A stretch of DNA of 64,000 nucleotides from Ophioderma brevispina (taxonomy: Eukaryota; Echinodermata; Ophiuroidea; Amphilepidida; Ophiodermatidae). The position numbers were made by a program, and so were the translations under genes. Positions within the stretch are counted from its first letter, which is position 1; each line of letters opens with the position of its first letter. Location of the stretch: NCBI GenBank assembly GCA_023653785.1, contig JAMKCH010001711.1, forward strand, positions 1 through 64,000, in the 5' to 3' direction. Positions 47,521-59,784 of the stretch are shown here, one piece after another. The notes under the pieces were generated by a model. The model was not told the DNA's origin and made no database searches. It worked only from the letters and a program-made list of their open reading frames with translations.

Positions 47521-48910
47521 CCCTGCAAATTTCAAATATCTGATTCTTCCGTGAATCCTGTAGTGCCTTTAAATTGTTTATCCAATCTAAAACAAATAGC
47601 TAACCATCGATTGCAATTTTTGAAAGGCGCGGCTCTTTGTTGGCTTAGCTGAGAGACGATCACAATGTCCCCCCCCCCGTATAGAAAAAAAAAAAAAAAA
47701 GAGGTAACTTGACGATCACCCGAGTAGCGTTATTTGTCTTGTTAGATCTAAGACCAATTTCCCCAAAACACAAGGCAAGGGTCCGATCAGTGATTTTTTG
47801 AAAAGTGTGAACTTTAAATTTACCAGTATCAAGTAAAGTTATTAAAATAAGCCCATCGTGTTACCAAATGAGCGGGTCATCACTGATAGATAATGATACT
47901 AAAACCTCCTCCATTTCACACGCCCAATATCAGTTTCAGCATTCTCTGGAGTATAAAGTGAAAGACAGTGTCGGGTGAAATAACTCCTGCAAATGGGGAT
48001 AGAAAGGATCCAACCACAAAACACAAATCATTGATTACCAATGTAAGTGGAGATTATTCACGCAATTCAAGAGGTTTGTAAGTAACACTATCAAGTTCAA
48101 GTTTATTGATGCAGGCCACCATAGTAACACTATCAGTGGGGTTGTCGTGATAGCTTTCTCGCTTTGTGGGCTGCTTCAACGTCAATTAAAGCTAATTAAA
48201 ATATATGATATACATGCAGTTGGCACAAAAAGTATCTTGGCAGGTTTTTCGATCAATGTTGTTCCAAAGTCCGATAATTTTCAAAGTTTCAAAATATACA
48301 TTTTGTTGCTTAGGTCTCGCTCTTTCATTTCATGTAAAAAAGGCTTGCAAAAATGGCTGAGATAGAACGCCCAAAAGACGAAAACCGCCAACCAAAAGTT
48401 GCACTTTATGGAGTTAGAATGAATTAGAAAGTATAAGAAAGAGACAAACGGCGGACGACTACGAAAAGGGAGAAAGAAGGAAGGAGATCTCGCATACCTA
48501 GTTGTTTTTAAGTAAAATAATAGCTCCTGCGATTTCTTGTCAAAAATGTGAACCGTTCGTGTCGCATTTTACACGGAGTGAATAGCACGAAACAGCATTT
48601 TCTGTTTTTTTATAGTATTATTTTAAGGCTTATGGAATGTGGGTGCTTTAACATTTTCTCAAAGCAAATCTTTCAAACGTGATCATTTGTCATTATTTTG
48701 TAGCAAAATGTACCACAAATTTTGGCAAACTTAGCTTAACTTTAAACAGAAATTATTTAAAATCCTGCAGCTATCCAGACTATTAGTATAATTTTCGGGT
48801 TCTTACCCCCTAGGGAACTTTGCCCCAGTGCGCTAAAGCGCCAAAAGCTTTCGTAAAAAGCTTCTAGGTAATCATTCTCTCATCCTTTCCGGTCATTTTA
48901 GCGGAAAAAA

Positions 48911-48967
48911 GTGAAGGTAGCACCTTCACCGGTTTAGCGAAAAAAAATGTGAAGGTAGCACCTTCAC
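48911..48967. repeat. Duplicated 19-bp perfect palindrome
   Basis: gtgaaggtagcaccttcac occurs at 48911-48929 and 48949-48967. It consists of 8-bp arms around AGC, each preceded by gcgaaaaaa. It belongs to the repeat shared with 6450-6575 (inverted). Confidence 0.85.
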
Positions 48968-50666
48968 CGGGGTTAGGTTATACCGCCAAAGTTGAAGGGT
49001 AAGGGGTGGTTGCCACCCGAGGATATTTTATGGTGCATTTTTAAAAATATTATGCATAGTATGACTCTAAAATTCTATGTTTATGTAAAACTAGTCAATT
49101 ACCATCATTTAGAGCTGAAAACCGCATGAAAATCCGATATTCCTACCTTTTTTTAGCACAAAATTGGATTTTCGCCTATTTTCTGTGGAAAATGCCAATT
49201 TTGCCGAATCGGGGACTTGATGATGTCATTGTGACGCCATACTAGGTATGTTGATACTTATTTTGGTATCAATTGAAAGAAGAGGACCATAGCTATCCAC
49301 TGGTATCAAAATGATAAGCATCGGGTGTTTTATAACGAATTACGAATTACTAAGTCGGCAATATTTGGGGTGCCTCAAAATCTCTCGTTGCACCTTTAAA
49401 ATTACAAGAGGGGAAGAGAGATAGAGAAAGGGGTAGAGAAGGAGAGGCAGATTCAGAGAAAGAGAAAGAGACATACACATAAAGAGAAAGAGGAGATATC
49501 AGGCATTATATAAAATTGGGAACGTTACCGTTTGCAGTAAACTAAAAGATACCAGTACAGAATAACAGATTACATGCGTATGCCTTGAAGTGAGACGATG
49601 CTAATGAAGCATGTCATGCCAATTGATGATGGTATAATTGGTTTTATTTTGTTTATTGTTTTTGATCCAACATGTTAACAGTGTGCTCGTGATCATCTTA
49701 TTCATATCATGATGATTGGAAAATGACATCATTTGACCAATTTATCAATCAGAAAAGTGCAATGCTTGAAAGCCCAAATTAATTTAATTAGTAATAGTAA
49801 CGATATGGAGGACATAAATTGGTTCTGGGGAAATGAAAATTTGCGTTTTGAAATAATGCATGACTATCACGCCAATTAAGAGTCAATTTTAAGGATACTA
49901 ATCTACGTCAAATTCAAAATATCCACTGTGATTCAACGCAAAACCCTAAATAGGAATTGGGAGTCCATGCTTGTGGCTCCCGGATTCCCCACCAACTAAC
50001 CCACATACGAACAGTCTCGCGCACGCACGCACGTACCACACACCCTCATAGGGAATCAATTAGATAAGTTTATTTAAATCGTGTATTCTCTTTGACTTTA
50101 AACCTAAATAAAAACATCTTGAAATTGAATGTGTCACTACAAATTTCGGAATTAAGGTATATTTCAGATACCGGATTAATGCATATTAAATAAATCGGCT
50201 TTTCTGGTTCAACGGCTTAAAATTAATCTCGCTTTTAAGAAGTATGTTGTCAAGGGATGGAAATGAGAGTGGTCTCATGTCATTTTCTTAAATTTAACGT
50301 TACTTAGGAATATTTTTTTCACAAAACCAGGTCCCTTTTATCTGAGACTAATATATAGTGCTGCAGCATCAGGTGAAAAGGGGTCTTAGATTTCTACCAA
50401 CAATGGCCAGAATTATACCATTTGCAATCATGGCTAAAATTGATCATTGGGTTGTGTAGTTCATGAATATACCTGATGACTAAATTAAAAGTGATGGAAA
50501 TTTGTATAAGCCATTAATTTCCAAAATGGCTGCCATTAAAAACCCTACTGTAGCGATTAGGAAGCCAGTTTGGCGTTTTCTGGGTCAAGGTGTTCAATAT
50601 ACAATTTCCAGAACTGTGAGAGTCATTGCAATTTACTGACACCGCTATTTTCCAAGATGGCTGGCA

Positions 50667-50725
50667 TCTCATTGAAGAAACCCGTATATTTCTTTATCTC
50701 ATTGAAGAAAACCGTATATTTCTTA
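50667..50725. repeat. Recent 30-bp tandem duplication
   Basis: tctcattgaagaaacccgta followed by tatttcttta, then the same with one substitution (aaaccgta). Confidence 0.9.
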
Positions 50726-51482
50726 TTATATAACCTAGGGAGATTATTTTGGTGTCGAAATAAATGTTTTTTTTTCCGGATCAAGGACTTCATTTAATCT
50801 ATTCCCAAAACTGTCAGATGAATATAAAAGTGATGTTTATTTGCATATGGCACTGTTTCCCAAGATAGCCCACTTCCAAAAATCCCAGTAAGACGTAACT
50901 TAAGTACCATTGAGTCGTTTTTTATCTCAATATGGATGCCAATGAACGCGTATTAAAAACCTACCAAAACAAAGAGATTATCTCAGAGTGATCGGATTTT
51001 ATCCGCTTAGTAAATGCCATTTCCAGCCATATTGGATACCCATCTTGGATGCATGGATGGTATCCTATGTATCGATTTCCTTACATCTTCTCTGATTATA
51101 TACTCTGATTACCTAATGATATAAACCGACCTGATTGACTTACAGGGATATACACAACCATTGCAGTATTAGGTTAGATCTGAGACGAATATTCGTCTCA
51201 GGTTAGATAGGTATCTTAAGAGTATCGGAAGCCATGTTGGATGCCAGCTGCTACCTGAGCTGCTCTCAGTTGACTCTCACCTTAGGCGCTAAGTCAGTTC
51301 TCATGACCTTGCTGTGAAAATCCCAAGGTCCAACTTGGTCTCCAAGATCATTTCTCCCATTCTCTGTAGGCTTATGGAATGCCCTTCCTGCTCATGTAGC
51401 ATCAAACAAGGGCTTGCAAGCTTCAAAAGGGAGGTTAATCGCTATCTTGGCGCCACATCGTTACTAATTAGATAACTGCTGT

Positions 51483-52910
51483 TAATGAAATCAATCAATC
51501 AATCAATTTTATTACAGATTTCCATAATACATAATACAAATACATCAAGGAACACACAGGATGGATACAAACAATGACAATTATGGAGGGGATGGCCAAA
51601 AGGCCAATAAGGCCAGAGCCGGCCATCCCCTAAAACTTAATAGTTACATACAACTACGAAAGACATCAAGATAAGGGATAAGATATAAGACATATGCCCC
51701 AAGTTAAACAAATTCACTCATGAGTATATTTATAAATGAGTTGTTTTTTGTAGCTGTTTTTTAACTCTTTAGATTTTCATGTAATGAATTCCAAAGAATT
51801 GGTCCGGATGTTCTAATTGATTGATCTGAAAATACTTTTTGTTTTGAGTTAAATTATAATCATTGGAATTTCTCGTATTATAATCATGAATGGCATTACG
51901 CCGAATAAAATATCCATCAAAGGAGATTGGTAGTTGATTTGTACTGTTCCTGTGCATAAAAAGATCAATTCCAAGTTGTAAATGTCAAAACTGTTGAGAA
52001 TGTTATTATCAGAAAAATAATGGTGCGGTATGGCTTCTATAATGGGTATTTGATATTGTTCTAAGAGCCCATTTTTGGAGTTTAAAAAGTTTATTTAAGT
52101 AATTTTGGCGCGTTTCCCCATGTTAGAATAGCATAATATAAAATTAGGTAATACAAGAGTACAATATAGGGGATGTAAAGACGACCTGGTACAAAATGTT
52201 TAAGGTTGTTAATGATACCAATGTTTCGTGATACTGTTTTTGAGATACCGTCAATTTGCTGTTTCCAAGTTAGGTTTTCATCAATTACAACCCCTAGAAA
52301 TTTAGTTGAAGATACTCTTTGTAAAGACACATCGTTAAGAATGATATTAATTGGTTGTGGATGTAAAAAAATATATCATTTGAAGATTTTCCAGCACCAA
52401 TATTTGCTGTCATATACGGAGTTCCTAAAACCATATAATTTGGTTTTTGAAGCATTAACGGACAATTTAATAGTTCTAAACCAGTTGCTTACTTCAACCA
52501 ATTCGACATTAATTAAGTTGATTTTAGACTCAATATCTGTGTGAATACGTGATAGTCGTATCATCTGCAAATAATATAAAATCTAGTACATTTGAACAAT
52601 TAGTAATATCATTAACATATAGTATAAATAATAAGGGGCCAAGTATGGATCCTTGAGGAACACCACAAAGTATATTTTTTAATTGGGACTGTTTGGAATT
52701 ATATCTTACAAACTGCTTCCTATTGCTTAGATAATTAGCAAACCATGTATAAACAATTCCCCGGAATCCATAATGGTTTAATTTATGAAGAAATATACAT
52801 CGTGGTCAATAGTGTAGAATGCTTTTGGCAGGTCTAGAAAAATTCCAATTGCTGTTTCATTGTTTCTACGCTGTACTGATTTTATCATAATGCCTTGATT
52901 AGCCTTGATA
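51483..52910 (-). pseudogene. CR1/L2-like LINE, RT to 3' tail
   Basis: On minus, in order across frames: motif A as IGIFLDLPKAF (about 52850), HYGFRG and TWFANYLSNRKQFV (about 52760-52690), CGVPQGSILGPLLFILYVND (about 52670-52610), an intact catalytic FADDTT (about 52575), NWFRTIKLSVNASKTK (in the 52376-52570 frame), VSSTKFLGVVIDENLTW and SRNIGIINNLKHFVP (52091-52330), LTWGN, then LPISF with HDYNTRNSNDYNL (51769-51957). The 3' end is an (ATTG)n tail at 51487-51510. Frameshifts and 5' truncation make it inactive, though it is better preserved than the copy at 8-9 kb, with which it shares SRNIG and NYNTR-type words. Confidence 0.88.
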
Positions 52911-52971
52911 TAAACAAACAATAATGAAGGAATTTACTATCGCATTTTTGAAAACTATTTCCTATTGTTTT

Positions 52972-53080
52972 AATTAACTTCTTGACTGCCACAACACCAG
53001 GACAGATACCAAATTACCAGCCTGCAGACACTTCTTTGTAATGATTGGCGACCATATTGAATGCATTGATTACGTGATTA
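52972..53080. repeat. Dispersed repeat, copy 2
   Basis: Aligns with 29779-29905. It lies just upstream (in LINE orientation) of the 51.5-52.9 kb LINE, so it might belong to the element or to its target. Confidence 0.7.
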
Positions 53081-55742
53081 CAGAATCATATGTCGATTGG
53101 TTACAATAAATCTTTTAGACAGGCTCAAAAATTACTTGAGTGAACAACAGATGATTTTTATTTGTTTTGATGGCCATTTTTATTGATTGATTTATTTATT
53201 TTTTGCATTTCTACAAAATGCTCAGGTTTTTCTCGTCTGGCACCCATTGGATTCAGAATCTGATATCTAATCTAGCCTGTACTAGTAAGAATTTTTGATG
53301 GATACATGCACAGTATCCTATGGTGCTATGTGCATTATACTACATATAAATGCTTACTACATCAAAACGAAAAATCAAATTCACTTATAAATCTTGGAAT
53401 TGAGCGTTTTAGGTTATTATCTTTAGTTGAAGAGTCGACTTCCAAAGAGTCTAAATCCACCTTTGGTCGAAATTGAGTTATTAGTAGAATAAGATATAGA
53501 GTGCAAAACACACATTTTAACACTAATTTCACAATTCAAGCATGCTTCGTTCCAAAGATATGGTTTTCGGCATTTTCTGGAAATTTCCGGAAAAGTGTGC
53601 CAATTTCTTAAAGAAAAAGACGAAATTATCCATGAAAATGGGTGTTAGGGATCATATCTAGGAAATTGGCCCGCAAAACCAAGAATAATTTGGGCGTCGA
53701 TAATGAAGTTTCATCATCTCCACCTGCGATTCCCTTTACAGTGAAGCCTTGTTTTGGTTTTAGGGTGTGGACAGACTCCTGAATATGTATTATTTTCTGT
53801 ATTATATTAATTAAATCATGTTAAATTTAATCATATAAATTATGAGTGAGGAGAACTGGAAAATATGAAACGTGTTGTGCAATAAGCATGACTTATCTGA
53901 TTGACCTAGTTCTAAATGGACTAGTGTGTGAAACTTCCTGAGATGAACATGTCAGAATATGTTCGCTGTTAGAGAGGACAATAGGCGCACAGTGTCTTAT
54001 CTTCTCCGTTCTAAGGACTGGATAAAGGTTATTTGTTTACCTATAGGAAGCAAGATTGCACACCTGTTGATGAACAATAAACTTTGTGTAATTGTTATGT
54101 CAAAACATATCAGGTGCAGGATGTGGAAGATTGTGGACTTCCTTTAAAACATGTTTCAGCGAACTGAAAAGATGACGAAATGTTCGTCTTGTCTCCGCGT
54201 GTTTGTTGCATCATGGGAAATTTTCTGTGGACAAATTCTGTTGCAAGTCATTCTTCTTTGCCAGTTGTCAAGAGATTTCATCGAGTGTAGACCTCTCAAA
54301 CAGAAGGTGGAGAACTTTCATAACATTTGATATATAATGTTATGTTATTTAACACAATTCTGGAAAGTTGCTAGAATTGTCAGAGCTGCTCAAAATTTGG
54401 TGCCTTTGGAAAAACAAAGGTTGACATTAGACTACCAGCAGGATTTTGTCTCTTACCAGTGACATTCACCTTTAATGCACTGAGTACCTGTATGTACATT
54501 ATACACCGAGTAGCAGTTATACTTCCAGTGTTTCTCCAAGTCTACGAGTTTATAAATTAATCGGCCGGTCTAGACCAAAAGGACTTTTGCGATTTCGCGA
54601 AACTAGTTGAACTGTACCAGCTAGATTTGTGTCGTTCAAGATTTTATGTGGACCTGATTCTACAGAGAATGGTGCGCACCCAACAAGAACTGAACTTTGA
54701 AATTAATGAGATGCTGTGTGTTTAATTTGATTTTTAAATAGGAAAGAAATATAGATAATAATTTTGTGCATTGTTAATTGTGTATATTATGTGATTTAAT
54801 TTATGTATTAAAAATTATTGTTTTGAATTTACATCTTGGTCAAGTCAATCTTCTTACAAATAGTCATTGTGAATTTTGTTTTATGAACCACGGGAGGTAA
54901 CTTTTCTGACCTTGAGTACGTCTCGTAACATGGGAAAGTAGTTTGCCACATTTGGTCTGCCACTTCAGACATAAAATAAAGAATAGGCTACATAGAAAAC
55001 CCTGTAAATATTAAAGAGTAAAACTAATGTTGTTTTTCGGCTTCTACTTGGGATCTTTCTTTGACAACAAAATACATGAATTGTGAAAGTGCAATGCTGT
55101 CACTAAAAAGGTGATTTTAATAAAGATTTGGTGGTCGCAGTTTCATGTTCTGTCTTGAGCATGATATAAATATCAAAATGATCATTCTATCACAGTCTTG
55201 CTAATTTGATACCCTATCTGAGACTGAAAAGTCAAAGATACCCTATATGAGACTGACCATGCTGACAGAGAGGTTAATGAATTTGACATCCTATATTGCA
55301 AGTCTTGAGACCTGTCCATGTCTCGCTCGGTTTTTGTAACGCGGGTGGTTACCCAGTTACCCTCTCCCAGGATCCTTATCTCGAGAAAATCTTTGTTAAC
55401 TCCATGCAAGTAACTTAGGACCGGGGAATATTTAGGGTTCATATTCACTATCAGTGATTCACCCAAAAGAGTAAACATATTTAAAATGAAAGATAAGTCT
55501 ATAGAATTAAGTCTCTAATGTTATATTACCCTCAAAATTTTGATTAAAATATAATTTTCTCAATTTTATTTGAGAAAAGATTTCTCACATACTTTGTTTA
55601 CTATAAAAGAGAGAAAGGGGAATATCCCTAGTGTTGTTTGTACAAGGTGCACCTGTTAGATTGCACAATAGGGGAAGTGGGGAATTCCCCAAGATGTAAA
55701 CTTAGAAACTGAGTCAACTTGTTTATGCTTTAAGATCAAAAC
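53081..55742. other. Intergenic, no gene recognised
   Basis: An old repeat near 53305-53430 (relative at 36.3 kb) and a duplicated gataccctat-tgagactga word at 55208-55257. The minus frame 55182-55478 (98 codons) is unrecognised. Confidence 0.4.
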
Positions 55743-56142
55743 ATTGCAAGATCTGGGAATTCCCCCATAAAGTTATATATGTGAAGTGATGTAATTCAGG
55801 TGATGTAATTTATGTGAATTCCAATTGGTCAGCTAGTGCAAAGTTATGTTTATGCATGATGCTGTGGTAATAGCTATTTTAAGACTTGGGAACTTTGTGA
55901 AGTCAGTGTATATTGGAGATTTAAGTAAGTCTCGGGGCCAGCATCCACTAGTAACAAGTAGCTAGAAGTTATAGCTAGTTTTAAAGTACCTAGTGCCAGG
56001 ATTTATAATTCCATGTGAGCAGAGTCGCTGTAAATATTCTACTGTCGTCTTTGAAGCCAAAAGTGCTGGGAATCAAAATAGGATTCCAAATTACATCACT
56101 TCACATATATAACTTTATGGGGGAATTCCCAGATCTTGCAAT
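55743..56142. mobile_element. 400-bp MITE with perfect 54-bp TIRs
   Basis: 55743-55796 is the exact reverse complement of 56089-56142 by base-by-base reading; ends are attgcaagatctgggaattc and its inverse. The interior is AT-rich and non-coding. Perfect arms imply a young insertion or recent gene conversion compared with the decayed elements around it. No target duplication is obvious. It abuts a LINE 3' fragment. Confidence 0.9.
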
Positions 56143-56149
56143 GATCTTG

Positions 56150-56607
56150 CAAACGTGAGCATGTTACACCTTTGCTTACTCAGTTACACTGGCTACCAGT
56201 TGAAGAAAGAATTATATTTAAAACTCTGCTGTATGTATATAAATCTGTGGAAAGGCTCTCACCCCAATACATACAAGACTGCCTTGTGGAAAAACAATCA
56301 CTGAGTTCTATTAGAACTCGCTCTGCTGGCAGCACCACTCTTGTTGTGCCCATTCCAAACAAAAATGCTGGGGATAGAGCCTTTTCGGTTGTGGCTCCAC
56401 GCCTGTGGAACAGACTACCCATGTCAATCAGGAATGCCACCAGTGTCAACGTTTTTAAATCCATGTTAAAAAATTATCTTTACCCATAATGTTGGTTCCT
56501 CTGTAATTGCTCCATTTCTTTTGGGTGGTTTTATTTTTCATTTCTTTTTGCGCTTTGTAACCTCAGGAAAAGGCGCGTTATAAATGTAAATTATTATTAT
56601 TATTATT
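56150..56607 (+). pseudogene. 3' end of a LINE (L2/Rex-like C-terminus)
   Basis: The frame 56172-56489 carries the common LINE C-terminal signature: LHWLPVEERI, FKTLLYVYKS, LSPQYIQDCL, then DRAFSVVAPRLWNRLPMSIR and FKSMLKNYLY. Untranslated sequence with aaaggcgcgttataaatgta and a (TTA)n tail at 56589-56606 follows. The 5' part is missing, the usual outcome of truncated target-primed insertion. The terminal frame itself is intact. It is a different family from the other two CR1/L2-like copies, judging from its C-terminus. Confidence 0.85.
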
Positions 56608-57279
56608 CAAGTTATTAATTGTGGACAGATAGAAATCGTGATGATTATCTTGGACTGATATACTGTGGAATATTAGTGTCGTCGAGGGACTTATCTAACC
56701 TTGTCGTCTTGAACTGCTGGACAAAAGTTACCTTCAGGACTGAGAAGATTCCCATGGAATATTGTCTGAGGATTTATTTATGTGACTTTGCATGCTGTCA
56801 TTTTGGAGTCTTCGCTGTGAGGACATATCATCGTTGAACTGCAACGCCTCTTTTGAACATGAAGTATCAATGATATAAATTGTGTGTAAGTTTACTCTAT
56901 GTAATGTTGTTTTGGACATACCAAATTCTTGATCCAATCTAATTCAAATCACTAAATCTGTTTTGTTATATAAAATTCAGATCACTTGTGCACAAGGCTC
57001 GTTTATTTGTGTTTGAAATGTATTTCTGACCTTTGACGTCTACGAGACGTCATAACACTAAAAAAGGAGATAACGGCAGTATTCAAAGATATGAATTGCC
57101 ATTCAATTACGTGTTGTAGTGCCTTACGGACAAAATATCAGATTTTGTCCTTATTAGGTTGCTTTTGGTCTTATCATTTGCAGGATATATTAGAATACCT
57201 GTACTTGTTACAAACATGAAATAATCTGATTTTGATGTTTTTTCCCTATTTTCTGATTTAGCAAATCACGGATAATCCT
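56608..57279. other. Intergenic, nothing recognised
   Basis: No motif-bearing frame or repeat end. Confidence 0.4.
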
Positions 57280-57842
57280 TTAAAGCAATATTAGCACATT
57301 TTTTTTAAGAGCGCCCCCAATTTTTCAAAAATGTGGAGATTTTTACACGATTGCATTGGTAACTGGCTAGTAAACTATACCTGTGAATGGTTAAGCTCGA
57401 AAATGTCTATTTGTCACAAACGAAGGAATTTTGTACTAGAATAATTATTATCGGGGATCCCCGATAATAATACAACGGCTGCTGGAAACGGCCTTCCAAT
57501 GTAAAATTGCCGGGAAATAGCGCCATGTACGTGTCTACGCTCATCCATTAGTTGTTTTAATAGTTCAGGCAAGCCAAGTTAGAGGTTATTTTCTCGAGGT
57601 GGCACTATTTCATCATGGACGGACATAATAACATAGCATTTCCAGCTCTGCCGTTAAGTCCAATCTGGGATCCCAATTCCAATTACAAAATCGCTTATTT
57701 TGTGATAAATACGCACTGATGATTTTTTAGCATTCTCTTTCGCAGGTATAGTTTCCTAGACAATTACCAACGTAACTGTGCAAAAATATCAAATTTTGAA
57801 AATTGGGGGCGCTCTTCAAAAAATGTGCTAATATTGCTTTAA
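57280..57842. mobile_element. 563-bp MITE bounded by TTAA
   Basis: TTAA followed by agcaatattagcacattttt on the left; the inverse followed by TTAA on the right. The TIRs extend about 105 bp (aagagcgcccccaatttt; ttggtaa; aaactatacctg). The interior has a perfect palindrome attattatcggggatccccg with its complement (57446-57473). TTAA target duplication is the hallmark of piggyBac-type elements (known), but the TIR sequence itself is not one I recognise. Non-coding. Confidence 0.8.
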
Positions 57843-59035
57843 TAGAACGTTGTTTATTTGGAGATGGGGCAAGAGATAGGACTCCCTAATATCTCGAAAA
57901 AGGAACCTTGTCTCGAGATAATATATAAGGTAAGGTATATTGAGGTGAATACATACGAGCTTAATAGCTCGAATTCCATATGAGTCCACTATATAAAAGC
58001 AGCAAAAATGCATTAAGTCCAAATTAATTTCTGCTCAGTGCGTTGTGTTCAAACTGTATTAATAGTAAATCCGTGCAGTGAGCTGAAAAACCACATTATA
58101 ACGGGTATTAAAATCACAACCCGTTAACGCGTTTCTATTTAAAAAAAAAAGCCCTACCGAAGTGAAGGAGGTAAATCTCATGATATTTTGTGTTATATGA
58201 CCGTTAAGTCGCTTTAAATTAGCGAAGGGTTCAGAGCATTTTTGTTACATGGACTGATGGTGAATTTTGATGTTTTTTTTTTGGGGGGGGGGGTCTAATA
58301 TAATACCGTCATGAGGTAAGCATATCATAATCACAATAATCAATTATGAATTTTAAAAAATGGATAAACTTTATTTAGACGTCTGAACGATGTTTGAACG
58401 TTTTTATTGAATTTAATAAGAAATCCAGATAAATGGCAAAAATGTTCAGCGTGCATCAGGCGCACGTGTGCTAGAGAGCGGATCATTCATAAAATTTCAT
58501 CAACCCCCACCCCCATGTCAAGTTTACAAGGGTCATTGGGTACTACATGAAAAAGGGGGATCATGGGACTAGATGAAAAAAAATTGTCATGGGTATCAGG
58601 ATGGGAAAAAGGGGGGGGGGGGTGGGTAGTAATGTATGTGTGATGATATATTCTCATTCAACAAAAGACTATATAGGCGATTATAAAATCAATTGATTAT
58701 TTATTTGTTTATTTATTTGTGATTTTTTTATTCAGGATCCAGTCTAATACAATGTACGACAAACAAATTAAAAATAAATTATAAACAAGCATTGAAAATA
58801 TGTGGTATGAAAAAATTGCACTATGAGAGAGTTAAAATGTGATATGAAGAAAGACCAGAATGAGTACCAAGGATAACCCCAAAAAGCCTTTAAAATCATT
58901 ATTACATTGGGGTGAGGGTCCTTAAAATAGACAAGCAAAGGGGGCCGAAGTAACCAATCAAAAGAAAGGACATGTACATACATAAAAACACAAGCACAAA
59001 TAAACAACACTAGGCCTATCACGAAAAAGTTAATT
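57843..59035. other. Intergenic with G-runs
   Basis: G10 near 58285-58294 and G12 near 58610-58621. 58730-59035 resembles an inverted LINE 3' end before the TTTA repeat, but no coding text is recognisable. Confidence 0.35.
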
Positions 59036-59081
59036 AATTTATTTATTTATTTATTTATTTATTATTTATTTATTTATTTTA
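59036..59081. repeat. (TTTA)n microsatellite
   Basis: Ten or eleven ATTT units with one shortened unit. Confidence 0.95.
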
Positions 59082-59624
59082 AAGGCCTCTTTCTAGGGCA
59101 TACTATGAGAGACATTATGGGGGAATTCATGTATTTACATGTATTTGCTTTTCATAAATGCCTTCATTTAGGGCAGCTATGATTTTTGTCGGGTCGCATC
59201 AGCGACCCCCGACAAGAAACCAATTGCTCGCAAAATTGCGAAGGCGTTATTTATATAGCTGCAGGTCATTTCATTAAATGTTTTTATGAACGATCTACGT
59301 ACTACTATTAATTATGGAGTTTTAGTGTTGGGTGTGTAAGGCGTTGCATTTCAGACAAGAAAAATCTTGCTGTTTGACCTGGCCCTCCTTATTAAAAAGA
59401 TGTCTTTGATTTTAGTCTCGGTGAAGGACTTGCTTTTGATGGGGTTTGGTTTAAAACCTTGCCGGGATAGATCAAAGGGGTAGTAGTAACAAATAGGAGA
59501 GTTATAAGTAAGAAAATGATCAGGCCACGCGTAAGTTATACTACGTAATGATTGATTGCGCTTTTACCTGTATTGTGTCTGATATATTAAGACGAAGTTA
59601 TAGGTAAAACCGTTATTTTGAAGA
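59082..59624. other. Intergenic, nothing else recognised
   Basis: Apart from the hairpin at 59188 there is no identifiable feature. Confidence 0.4.
59188..59213. repeat. Short stable hairpin
   Basis: gtcgggtcgc and gcgacccccgac pair around atca, with a one-base bulge. Neighbouring ttgctcgcaa-attgcgaagg forms a second weaker one. Confidence 0.7.
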
Positions 59625-59775
59625 CAGGAAGGTTGTGTGTTTCTTTCGTTGTGTATTGTTGTTTTGTGTTTTTTTGTTTGGATTGTTTGTTTATTGTTTT
59701 GTTTGTTGTTGTTTTTTTGTTTTTTGTATTATTGTAATAATAATTTGTTTATGTATATTTGTGGTGTTTGTTATT
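59625..59775. repeat. T/G-only low-complexity tract
   Basis: Irregular TTTG and TTGT words on the plus strand, immediately before the tandem array. Confidence 0.85.
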
Positions 59776-59784
59776 TGTTTTTGT

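Larger units (their letters stand above)
47521..51482. other. Intergenic with several short repeats
   Basis: C8 and A16 runs at 47667-47700. An agttcaagtttattgatgca word (48097-48116) like an inverted LINE 3' end. An AG-rich tract at 49405-49500. Words such as aaatggctgccatta (50524-50538) and ccaagatggctggcat (50652-50667) suggest another old YY1-like repeat at about 50.4-51.1 kb. No gene recognised. Confidence 0.4.

Noticed and set aside
48911..48967. CRISPR-like repeat pair
   Set aside because: Only two copies with a 19-bp spacer, in eukaryotic DNA and inside a dispersed repeat.
52206..52544. 112-codon plus frame
   Set aside because: Antisense shadow of the minus-strand LINE.
56180..56464. 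94-codon minus frame
   Set aside because: Exact antisense of the LINE C-terminal frame.
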